Program-made: the position numbers and the translations under genes
The notes under the pieces: generated by a model
What the model was told of the DNA's origin: nothing
Databases searched by the model: none
The model's input: only the letters and a program-made list of their open reading frames with translations
Shown: positions 43,080 to 50,590 of the stretch, piece by piece
Layout of the letters: each line of letters begins with the position of its first letter
Position numbering within the stretch: position 1 is the stretch's first letter
Origin: Rhodoferax sp.
GTDB taxonomy: Bacteria; Pseudomonadota; Gammaproteobacteria; Burkholderiales; Burkholderiaceae_C
Assembly: GCF_030653815.1 (NCBI RefSeq)
Contig: NZ_JAURYQ010000008.1
Coordinates: 1 to 64,000, forward strand
Direction of reading: 5' to 3'
DNA length: 64,000 nucleotides

Positions 43080-43961
43080 TCAGGGCAGTCCGCGAAATCG
43101 ACCACGCTTCAGCAGGTGCCTTGATTGACTTGCAGTTGGCAGTTTTGACAGGTGCACCAAGTCTGAAGCATCGATTTTCCAGGTCCAGTGGGTGACTTCT
43201 TCCAGTCTTTCCAGGGCTGACTTCAGGTCCTGCTTGAACCCTTTGATGGCTGAATTTTGACTGCCGCACAGCCGATGAAGGGTGTCAACTTTGACAGGGA
43301 AGGGCTTGGCATGAGAGCTGTAATACCCGTGCAGCCATTGGGCAAGGGGTCGCTTTTTGAGTGCCATGCGCTGGCCAAATTCCACACTTGACCAGCCGTC
43401 CAGGCCATAGAGCTCGATGAGCTTCGGATTCATTTCAATCACGTAACGGCCACTCTGATCGTCCCTGCCACCATGGCTCAGGATGGCCCCAAAATAGGCC
43501 CGGTGGCCATCCTTGATTTCTACCACGCTGGCCGCCAAGCGCGCAAATGCGCCTTTCAGCCACTCATGCTGGCTTTTGCCGTTGCCACGTCCAATGCACT
43601 TCAAGAATTGTGAAGCAGTGAACTGAATCCTGCACCCCAGCCCGCCAGTTCTGGCCAGTTGCAGGGCTTGTTCCCAGACGTCCAAATCAGGCTGATCCAG
43701 TTGCGGACCGGTGTGAATGATTTTGATACCTTCGACGCTGGCCTTCTGCACGCGCTGCTGGAAAGACCTTGGGCCACGTCGCACCACGCCAAAAAGTGCC
43801 GATCTCAGGACGCTGTTGGGAACTCCCCGGCAAACCTCTGCCCACAGTGGCAACTGCACCTCCAAAGACTTTTCTGCAACGACGGTTTGCAGTGCCGCAG
43901 CTTGTTGCACCCGTGCCTTGGCCAGTGCCAGGTTTTCTTCAAAAGTTCGTTTTTGCCGCAT
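43080..43961 (-). CDS. trfA: TrfA-type plasmid replication initiator
   Basis: A 293-residue initiator. PNSVLRSALFGVV, THGPQLDQPDLDVWEQALQLAR-like (here IIHTGPQLDQPDLDVWEQ), GRGNGKSQHEWLKGAFARL and LAQWLHGYYSSHAKPFPVKV match TrfA, the IncP initiator that binds iterons and recruits DnaB. The ATG at 43959-43961 overlaps the stop of the upstream HTH gene (TGATG). The iterons lie about 300 bp downstream. Confidence 0.93.
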   Translation of the reverse strand: MRQKRTFEENLALAKARVQQAAALQTVVAEKSLEVQLPLWAEVCRGVPNSVLRSALFGVVRRGPRSFQQRVQKASVEGIKIIHTGPQLDQPDLDVWEQALQLARTGGLGCRIQFTASQFLKCIGRGNGKSQHEWLKGAFARLAASVVEIKDGHRAYFGAILSHGGRDDQSGRYVIEMNPKLIELYGLDGWSSVEFGQRMALKKRPLAQWLHGYYSSHAKPFPVKVDTLHRLCGSQNSAIKGFKQDLKSALERLEEVTHWTWKIDASDLVHLSKLPTASQSRHLLKRGRFRGLP

Positions 43962-44281
43962 CAACCCGACGCGCCAGTCTGATTCTTGCGAGGCCGACCA
44001 CGGCCACGTACCGGCTTGGTCAGTACGACCGTGGTCGAGGTTGCCTGTGCCAGTCCGGGCACTGCGATGCGGCCGGTGGTCGTGGGTGGCAAACCCAAGA
44101 TAAACGCCTGAATGTCCGATGACCGCCACCGAACCGATGTGCCAATTTTTACAGGGGGAGGGAAGCCGACTGGCGGTGTTTTTCGCCCGTATTGCCAATT
44201 CCAAATAGATGCTTCACTGATCTTGAGTATTGCCGCAACATCAGCAGCAGCCAGGAGTTCCAAACTTTGCATTCTGATCAA
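43961..44281 (-). CDS. AlpA/MerR-like helix-turn-helix regulator
   Basis: A 106-residue protein. LLAAADVAAILKISEASIWNWQ is a helix-turn-helix of the AlpA/excisionase type and VRWRSSDIQAFI completes the winged-helix fold. The tail is basic (RGRGRPRKNQ). It is coupled to trfA by a one-base overlap and probably controls trfA. The start may be the third codon later (MQSLELL). Confidence 0.82.
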   Translation of the reverse strand: MIRMQSLELLAAADVAAILKISEASIWNWQYGRKTPPVGFPPPVKIGTSVRWRSSDIQAFILGLPPTTTGRIAVPGLAQATSTTVVLTKPVRGRGRPRKNQTGASG

Positions 44282-44365
44282 CTTTTGAAAGTTGATCCCA
44301 GCGAGATTCTTGGAGGTTTTGCGCGCCCACGCAGTCGGCGGACGGGATCGATAACCCGCCGACGC

Positions 44366-44842
44366 TCACGCGCAGGCGGTTGGCGGGCACGGAGAAAGCT
44401 TGGGCGTGAGCGTGTCGGTCACCGTGCACAGGACCGATTTGACGATTGAACGCACGTGCAGTTCTGCTGCAACGATTGCTTTTATGGCCGACCAAAGAAC
44501 CGATGATTGCGCCACAACCCTTGCGATTGCAGCGCGCCGCAGTATCCTGACAATATTTTGTTGATGTTCATCCCTGACCCTGTTTTTTTGTTTGATTACG
44601 TACTCTATTTGAGCCGCCTTACCGTTTCCTGATTGTGTTGCGAGGTGTGCCAATTTGACAAATATCATGCCAAGCACAAGACATGCAGCTTGACCATAAA
44701 AATTGCCGGAAACAATTTCGAATTGCATGGCGCAGACAAGCAGCAACTCAAGGGCCAACATTAACTTGCCATATGTTTTTTGAATAAAAATGGTGTTGAT
44801 GAGCTTGTCATGACGGTGATTGAATATCGCAAGGTCACGCAT
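44366..44842 (-). CDS. Hypothetical membrane protein between trbB and the trfA pair
   Basis: A 158-residue protein with two adjoining hydrophobic helices (LMLALELLLVCAMQFEIV and GQAACLVLGMIFVKLAHLA) and a basic C-terminal half. I recognise no family. It starts 12 bp after the trbB stop on the same strand. Only position and open frame support it, and the last 30 residues look like read-through of non-coding DNA. Confidence 0.45.
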   Translation of the reverse strand: MRDLAIFNHRHDKLINTIFIQKTYGKLMLALELLLVCAMQFEIVSGNFYGQAACLVLGMIFVKLAHLATQSGNGKAAQIEYVIKQKNRVRDEHQQNIVRILRRAAIARVVAQSSVLWSAIKAIVAAELHVRSIVKSVLCTVTDTLTPKLSPCPPTACA

Positions 44843-44854
44843 GATTTTTCTGAC

Positions 44855-45877
44855 TCATCCAAGTCGTCTCAGCTCGAAACCAATGGCGCTCGACCAATTG
44901 GTAACTTCGGCGACTTCATCGATCATCCGACCAGTTGAATTTCTTTTGATTGAAATCACCAGGTTGACCGCTTCGCTAATCAACTTTGGCGCTGCGGGTA
45001 CGCCAGCCTCTTGAATGAGTTGGCCGACTCTTACCAAAGCCGCACCAGTGGAATTGGCATGCACAGTGCCAATGCCGCCAGGGTGTCCTGTATTCCAGGC
45101 CTTGAGCAGCGCCAGAGCCGACTTGTCCCTGACTTCACCCACAACAATCCGGTCTGGCCGTAAGCGAAGCGTGGCTCGCAATAAACTGACTTGGTCAATA
45201 TTGGCAGACGTTCTTAAAAATACCGTGTTTTTGACGCTGCATTGCAGCTCCAGTACGTCTTCGATGATCACGATCCGGTGATCCGGGGTAATGTTGGAAA
45301 TCTCATTCAAAACGGCGTTCGCCAAAGTCGTTTTGCCAGAGCCAGTGCCCCCGGCAATCAGGATATTTTTTCTGTCTGCAACCGCCGTTTTGATCAATGT
45401 GGCTTGCAGCTCAGTCATCACTCCCGTGCGAACATAGTCAGCCAGGCTGAAAATCAGTGTTGCCTTTTTTCTGATGGCAAAAGTTGGCGCTGGCACAACC
45501 GGTGGAATCAAGGCTTCAAACCGCGAACCATCCAAGGGCAACTCGCATTCCAGAATCGGGTTGTCCGCGTTGACCGTGGTACCCAGCATGGCCGCCACCG
45601 TGGCAACAATGGACATGGCTCGTACACGGTCAATCTTGCCAATGCATTGCATCCCACCTACATGGGAATCGGTCCAGAGGTCGCCAGACGGATTAAGCAT
45701 GATCTCCACCACCTGGTCATCAGCCAGGGCGGCCAGGATGTCAGTCCCGAGGGCGCGCCGCAGCGCATCATCCGACCTGCGGTGGAACTCATGGCTGGAC
45801 GTGTTTTGGTGTGGGCTCATGCGGGCATACCGCACATCCGCAATCAGTCGGCGCAACCACTTTTTGAGGTAAGTCAA
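44855..45877 (-). CDS. trbB: TrbB/VirB11 type IV secretion ATPase
   Basis: A 340-residue hexameric ATPase of the VirB11 family. Walker A is GGTGSGKTTLANAVL (about 175-189), the Asp box IIEDVLELQC, Walker B RLRPDRIVVGEVRDKSALALLKAWNTGHPGG in part (RPDRIVVGEVRD). It switches the secretion channel between pilus assembly and DNA transfer. An internal ATG at 45818-45820 (MSPHQN) is an alternative start. It is the first trb gene; the replication genes are inserted between it and trbC. Confidence 0.92.
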   Translation of the reverse strand: MTYLKKWLRRLIADVRYARMSPHQNTSSHEFHRRSDDALRRALGTDILAALADDQVVEIMLNPSGDLWTDSHVGGMQCIGKIDRVRAMSIVATVAAMLGTTVNADNPILECELPLDGSRFEALIPPVVPAPTFAIRKKATLIFSLADYVRTGVMTELQATLIKTAVADRKNILIAGGTGSGKTTLANAVLNEISNITPDHRIVIIEDVLELQCSVKNTVFLRTSANIDQVSLLRATLRLRPDRIVVGEVRDKSALALLKAWNTGHPGGIGTVHANSTGAALVRVGQLIQEAGVPAAPKLISEAVNLVISIKRNSTGRMIDEVAEVTNWSSAIGFELRRLG

Positions 45878-46041
45878 CCCGTAAAGACGACTGAATTTGA
45901 GGGGTATTGCGGTTGAATACTGGCTGTCGGCTGTCTGAATATTGGCCAGACACTGGCCTTATTTCGAGGTATTTATTCTGCTTGTGAAATTGTGGCCACT
46001 CGGTACATTTACCGACATCAACACATTCGCAGGGGATCAAA

Positions 46042-46398
46042 ATGAAGGTATCGGAAGTTGCCAACCACATCGTTCAAACGGCCAATTCGGATGAACTCAA
46101 AAGTCTTCAAACCTTGAAGACGGTTTGCAACAGTGACTCTGCGTTTGTGGCGGCAGTCAAGAAATACCAAGCGTATCAAAAATTGCTACAGAAGGCATTC
46201 TTGCTGAGCCGAACCTGGCAGAAATTAGGTCAAGCCCGTACATGGAAAATTACCATCAAAGCGCTGCAGGCCGCACTCAAGGCGATGGTGGCCGGGTTCA
46301 AACGCTTGACAGAATTTGCCGAGTTGCCAGATTCATTGAAAAGGCAGATTGAGAAACTAATCAAGACGAATAGCTTGCAAATATCGCCTGCTTGGTGA
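46042..46398 (+). CDS. Hypothetical helical protein, 118 residues
   Basis: I do not recognise it. The sequence is almost fully helical, Lys/Ala/Leu rich and basic (KALQAALKAMVAGFKRLTEF), without signal or membrane segments. AGGGGATCAAA precedes the ATG. It is transcribed away from trbB and its end overlaps the region of the next gene. It is likely a plasmid-encoded regulator or accessory protein, but there is no motif. Confidence 0.55.
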   Translation: MKVSEVANHIVQTANSDELKSLQTLKTVCNSDSAFVAAVKKYQAYQKLLQKAFLLSRTWQKLGQARTWKITIKALQAALKAMVAGFKRLTEFAELPDSLKRQIEKLIKTNSLQISPAW

Positions 46399-46430
46399 AT
46401 AGCTTAATAAATCCGCAAAGGTGGTTCTTG

Positions 46431-46985
46431 ATGGATACAAAACACTTCAGATCCTTGTCGAAAAAATGGGCTTTCAAACTGCGTGAAGATGCACGGGATA
46501 TTGAGCAGGAAATTATTGTTTTTTATCTCACTCGGCAATCAGAAAACAAGAACCTGGATATCTTTCGACCCGGCCATGAAGGCGCACTGTTTGAGCTACT
46601 GAAGCACAAAATCAGGGGCAACAACCTGGAAAGCTTGGGTGGCAGTGGCAGACGATTGGGTGGCGTGGGTGACGAAGACGATGCTGGCGAGATCGACATT
46701 CACGACGAGTTTGAGTCGCCAAATGAAAAGGCCGATCAGCTCGACAAGCGGCTGCAATTTGAGCAGGTGTTCTGCCAGGAACTGGACCAAATTGATGAAC
46801 TGAACAATTTGGCCGGTAGCGACTTGGGCGATGCCTTTGGCTTCACGGGTGCAAATGGCCGGGCCGTTTTGTCCCAACTCAAAAAGCAAATTGTCGCCAG
46901 CGCACAAAAGCGGTTCAACGCCAATTTGCGGGCTGTAAAGCCGTCCTCACGGGCGAAAGCCCGGCAGCAAACGGCGACGGCGTAA
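46431..46985 (+). CDS. Hypothetical protein with sigma-region-2-like start
   Basis: A 184-residue, acidic protein. REDARDIEQEIIVFYLTR and LFELLKHKIRGNNLESLGG resemble the region-2 helices of sigma factors (D..Q E....). No region 4 is visible, so it may only share the fold. The ATG at 46431 follows AAAGGTGGTTCTTG. It overlaps the end of the convergent transglycosylase gene by about 70 bp. Function unknown. Confidence 0.5.
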   Translation: MDTKHFRSLSKKWAFKLREDARDIEQEIIVFYLTRQSENKNLDIFRPGHEGALFELLKHKIRGNNLESLGGSGRRLGGVGDEDDAGEIDIHDEFESPNEKADQLDKRLQFEQVFCQELDQIDELNNLAGSDLGDAFGFTGANGRAVLSQLKKQIVASAQKRFNANLRAVKPSSRAKARQQTATA

Positions 46986-47499
46986 CCGTCAGTCGCACGG
47001 CCGCCATGGCGGCAGGGTTGGCTGCAAAAGAAGATGTTTCAGGAAGTTTTGCCAGATGTCCACCGGGTATCGCTGGCACCTTCACTCCGGCTTGTCCAAA
47101 CACCTTTTGGGCGTAGGTAGCCCCGATTTTTGAATCCGACCGGCCGGTGTTGTACATGCTCAGGGCGCCGCCGAGCGAGCCGGCTCTTCCATAGCTCGCA
47201 GCCAGAATGTTTGCCCCGGCAGCAATGTTGGTGCAGGGGTCGAACACCTGTTCCACAGTCAGCCCCAGCGCGGGCAAATTTTTGCTATTGATTTGCGCCA
47301 ACCCCATATCAACACTTTCGCCACGGCCGACAGCCGCCACCGCAGCGGCCACGGCCACAGCTTTGGACTCAAAGGCCATTGATTTTCTTGTCGTGTTGTT
47401 GTTGACCAGCCAGGACTGGCCGCCGGATTCCTGCTTCACAACAGCGGCCATGGTGACCGTATCGACGGCGGGTGCACACATCATCAAGAGCTCAAGCAC
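46915..47499 (-). CDS. VirB1-like lytic transglycosylase
   Basis: A 194-residue SLT-type transglycosylase with the catalytic Glu in VVKQESGGQSW, and GLAQINSKNLPALGL, FDPCTNIAAGANIL and ALSMYNTGRSD as in VirB1/TrbN-like enzymes. It opens peptidoglycan for the secretion channel. I chose the GTG at 47497-47499 (MLELLMMCAP), the usual N-terminus, rather than ATG codons 15-18 bp inside. It has no signal peptide in this form. Confidence 0.82.
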   Translation of the reverse strand: MLELLMMCAPAVDTVTMAAVVKQESGGQSWLVNNNTTRKSMAFESKAVAVAAAVAAVGRGESVDMGLAQINSKNLPALGLTVEQVFDPCTNIAAGANILAASYGRAGSLGGALSMYNTGRSDSKIGATYAQKVFGQAGVKVPAIPGGHLAKLPETSSFAANPAAMAAVRLTVTPSPFAAGLSPVRTALQPANWR

Positions 47500-47509
47500 G
47501 GCGCCCCCG

Positions 47510-48121
47510 TCACCCAAATTTGGAGCCGATGATGAAAGCCGCCACGGTTGAAAACGCACCCAACCCGACAGCGGCCAACACGTAAAGCGACATGAATGCC
47601 TCGCGGGCTGCAGCCAGGAGCTTGGCATCATCCAGGTCAACTTTGACCCGCCCAGGCGCAGCCTCCAAAGCATCCACTACCGCCTCAGCAACTGCAGGTT
47701 TCAGCGTCTCACCGACACGGCGCGGGAATTTTTGCAGTTCCCCACGCATGGCAGTCATCATGACCACAATCGACTCAAGGCTGTCATCATCGTGACCAGG
47801 TCCTTTCGCCTGCCCCGGCGCACCTTTGACCAATGCGCCAGACAGCGCTTCAAATTCGATGCGCATGGCTGCAGCAGGCACCTGGCGCAACAATACTGGC
47901 AAGAGCCAGATCCAGTTGGGATCACTCTCACCCATGCCGGCACGCACCGCCACGTCAACAATGTGTTGCACATCAGATGGCAGGCCAGAGGGCGCGAGCC
48001 GGGCCGCCAGTTCATCAATCAAGGTGCCAGCGCGGCGTGCAAGCGCCGCGGCGGGCAAAGGCGAGATGACCCCGGAAATGGAGTTGCCGATGCGCCGATC
48101 TTCATCATCAGCACCACTCAT
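47510..48121 (-). CDS. TraM-like hypothetical protein with C-terminal membrane helix
   Basis: A 203-residue protein: a helical, Ala/Arg-rich body and one hydrophobic C-terminal helix (FMSLYVLAAVGLGAFSTVAAFII). Its place after a ParA-like gene matches IncP traM-type or Stb operons, but I cannot confirm the family from sequence. It overlaps the ParA-like stop by ATGA. It may anchor the ATPase to the membrane. Confidence 0.55.
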   Translation of the reverse strand: MSGADDEDRRIGNSISGVISPLPAAALARRAGTLIDELAARLAPSGLPSDVQHIVDVAVRAGMGESDPNWIWLLPVLLRQVPAAAMRIEFEALSGALVKGAPGQAKGPGHDDDSLESIVVMMTAMRGELQKFPRRVGETLKPAVAEAVVDALEAAPGRVKVDLDDAKLLAAAREAFMSLYVLAAVGLGAFSTVAAFIIGSKFG

Positions 48122-48882
48122 CTGGAAGACTCAAGGGCAGCCAGTTTGCGTCCGGCAATGCCACGGTAGGTTTGGGCGACCGTGCGCGTGCCGATGGCCA
48201 CACCGGATCCCGGAAAATTGCCCTTGTCGATCACCGTGTGCAGGGGCATCGAACCGATTAACTCGGCCGCGCGCGGCATCATGGCAGGCAATTCCAGCTC
48301 CGACCATGCATAGTCCTCGCCACTTAAGAGGGTCTTCCGGATGCTTGATTTGTCCCAGAATTCAAAAGACTTGCCGGGCCCGTGCTTCAGATTGATCAGC
48401 ACCACCCCGTTTTGGTAAAACATGGGGCTTTTGCCAACGCGGGCCTCCAGTTGATTCGTGCTCGATGCATCAATGCCCATCACCCAGATCGGTGTCGGAT
48501 TCATCAATGCCATCAGGCTTAACACTGACTCCGTGATGTAAAGACCGGCCGCAGACGGCAAGGAAAAAACAAGGCGGATTTTGTCCGTTTCATTGATCTG
48601 GGTTTCAGCCAATTCGTTGATCAGATTCAGCCAGTCGTCTTCTGATTTGATTGGGCGTTGCAGGCCTATGACATGGATGTTGTTGACAGCCTCATTTTTG
48701 TAGCCGTTGTCACACACCACATCCGGGTTCATGGGATCCGCGTCAATGACAATCAATTTGTCAATCTTTGGCATTCCCGACACTTCATGGTTGATGAAGC
48801 TGTCTACCAGGCACCGGGAGACGAAGCTTTTGCCCACGCCGCCTTTGTCGCCGTCCACAAAATACGATTTGATCATGACCAT
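48118..48882 (-). CDS. ParA/TraL-like ATPase
   Basis: A 254-residue P-loop ATPase with the deviant Walker A VDGDKGGVGKSFVSRCLVD at the N-terminus and LIVIDADPMNPDV as the Walker A-prime/switch region. The rest is divergent from true ParA and closer to TraL/StbB proteins encoded with oriT-proximal genes. It is likely to act in plasmid stability or in placing the plasmid for transfer. It is the second gene of TraK-like/TraL-like/TraM-like. Confidence 0.8.
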   Translation of the reverse strand: MVMIKSYFVDGDKGGVGKSFVSRCLVDSFINHEVSGMPKIDKLIVIDADPMNPDVVCDNGYKNEAVNNIHVIGLQRPIKSEDDWLNLINELAETQINETDKIRLVFSLPSAAGLYITESVLSLMALMNPTPIWVMGIDASSTNQLEARVGKSPMFYQNGVVLINLKHGPGKSFEFWDKSSIRKTLLSGEDYAWSELELPAMMPRAAELIGSMPLHTVIDKGNFPGSGVAIGTRTVAQTYRGIAGRKLAALESSR

Positions 48883-48912
48883 CCTTTGAGTTGTTTAAAT
48901 TCGTGCAAGAAG

Positions 48913-49656
48913 CTATTGGCTTGATTTCCACTTGGCGATGGCTTCGTCATACTGGAGTAGCGCGCGTTCGTACATGCCTCGTATCCTGTTTTCTGCGGCA
49001 ATGATTTCGAACATGCCGTCGGGGATTTTTGCGTTGTCAGGGATAGTCTTGGAGACGGTCAAATAGTCATCAATATTCATCCTGGTGACGTCCAGCAATT
49101 CGCCTTTCACTTCGATGAATTTGAGCCTGGTGATTTCGTCTGGAAATACAGTTTGACTTGCCCCAATTGGTTGGGCTGCGCCATGTTTTCCACCTGACCG
49201 CGCCGTATCTGTGGTCACCGGCTTTGCCTGTTCATCAGGGTTGCGAGTCAGTTCGGTTGCCATGGGCGCGGAGTCCGTCTCGGCAGCAAGAGCAGAGTAG
49301 GGCGTATCACCTTGAGCTTTGGCAGGCGTAAGCGGTTGAATTTGAAGACATGACGCTGATGGGGCCGGAGCCGCTGCACCGGGGAACCTGGGTTTTTTGC
49401 CTCTTTTTAATGGCTTCAGCCCGCGCTCTTCCCGAACTATGCCAAGGTGGCGAACAAGGTGCCCCTTGGTGATCTTTATGTCATGTTTTTGAAGCGCAGA
49501 TGCGATTCTCTCCAGCGACATGCCCTGACCCAAAAAATCTTCAATGACCTCGAAGGCCGACCGCACGATCAGAGCGGGGTCGTCCTTTTGGGCAAGTTCA
49601 ATTTCTTCACGAAGAATTGAATCGATTTCTGAGCTGATGCTTTGCATAATCCCCAT
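48913..49656 (-). CDS. TraK/StbA-like DNA-binding protein
   Basis: A 247-residue protein. The N-terminal part (SAFEVIEDFLGQGMSLERIASALQKHDIKITKGHLVRHL in part, SLERIASALQKHDIKITKGH) looks like a helix-turn-helix; the middle is low complexity and the C-terminus is helical. The position before a ParA-like ATPase and after a GACAGG repeat array fits TraK/StbA. I chose the ATG at 49654-49656; a second ATG nine bases later is possible. Confidence 0.6.
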   Translation of the reverse strand: MGIMQSISSEIDSILREEIELAQKDDPALIVRSAFEVIEDFLGQGMSLERIASALQKHDIKITKGHLVRHLGIVREERGLKPLKRGKKPRFPGAAAPAPSASCLQIQPLTPAKAQGDTPYSALAAETDSAPMATELTRNPDEQAKPVTTDTARSGGKHGAAQPIGASQTVFPDEITRLKFIEVKGELLDVTRMNIDDYLTVSKTIPDNAKIPDGMFEIIAAENRIRGMYERALLQYDEAIAKWKSSQ

Positions 49657-49659
49657 ACC

Positions 49660-49734
49660 GACAGGGTGCAAGTTGTGGTGCGACAGGCGGCACGACAGCA
49701 GGCACAACCTGCATGACAGGCACGCTGACAGGCG
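49660..49734. repeat. GACAGG direct-repeat array upstream of the TraK/StbA-like gene
   Basis: GACAGG occurs at 49660, 49682, 49715 and 49727 and GACAGC at 49694. The intervals (22, 12, 21, 12 bp) are close to whole helical turns. It abuts the start codon of the gene and could be its operator, a centromere-like site or part of oriT. Confidence 0.6.
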
Positions 49735-49908
49735 AATCAATTCACCAGCAACGTGGGGGGTAGCCGCAACTGAAGTGTGCAGGGTAAGGGCCTTGTGCCC
49801 ACGTTTTTTTGCTGCACAAAAACTTGGCAGCGGCCCCCTGCTCAGGGCGTTGCCCCGAGACCCGCACTCAAACACCACGCGTCGCGCTTCGCTTGACTTG
49901 AAGTTGGG

Positions 49909-50514
49909 CATCACGACGGTCACTGAGGCTGGAGCGAGACTTCTCCTAGCCTGCAGGATCGCAGGCATTGACGCGCGCACCTTGCAATGCTGGCAAGCCC
50001 ATGAGGGATTGGTCAAGGGCGATGGTGGACCACAAGCGGTGCGTCCCACACCCTGCCATGCATTGAGATTAGACGATCGCGCCATCTTGCTTAGCGTGAC
50101 CAATGAGTCGCGCTTCTGCGTAGTACCACCTGCCCGTATCGTTCCCATGTCGGCTTACGAAGGCGTGCATCTGGCCAGCGAGTCCAGCTTAACTGGGTAC
50201 TACGGGCACAAGGACAAACCACTCACCGAGGACGCGCCAAAGCGCCCAAAACAGTGCGACCGCCCACGACACACTTTGCCAGCGCAGCACGCCAGGTCTG
50301 GTGTTGGAATTTGACCTATTTGCCTGCGACTGTGATGGGTCGTTGGTTTCATTTGTACCTGATTCTGGAGTTGTCCAGCCGCAAGATCGTGGGCTGTGAA
50401 GTGCATGACGGTGATCGCTCGGATCATGCGGTTCACCTGGTACGGCGAGCGGTGGCAGCAGGATGCTTTAGTCAGCCCGATGCTTGGTTGTGTGCACTTG
50501 GCTTGAGGGACTGA
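49909..50514 (+). pseudogene. IS3-family transposase remnant
   Basis: The plus strand encodes ACRIAGIDARTLQCWQAHEG, RIVPMSAYEGVHLASESS and then, after a frameshift near 50270, VWCWNLTYLPATVMGRWFHL and ILELSSRKIVGCEVHD. These are parts of the transposase of IS3-family elements (the rve integrase core). The start is missing, the frame is broken, and only the first DDE aspartate region is left. It lies at the border between the plasmid backbone and the conflict operon. Confidence 0.85.
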
Positions 50515-50590
50515 GTCCCATGTTGCACTGCCTTGCCCGCCATCTTTGGCGCTCGCGGGGGGATGACTTGAGCTTCTGCCCGAGTTGTAG

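Noticed and set aside
49788..49808. GGGC/GCCC hairpin followed by T-run as a terminator
   Set aside because: The stem is only 4 bp and it lies between divergent features with no gene ending nearby on that strand.
49946..49960. ATCCTGC on the minus strand, resembling the IncP-type nick site, near the TraK-like gene
   Set aside because: It lies inside coding sequence of the IS3 transposase remnant (the ACRIAG segment), so the match is probably chance; no flanking inverted repeat of oriT type was seen.
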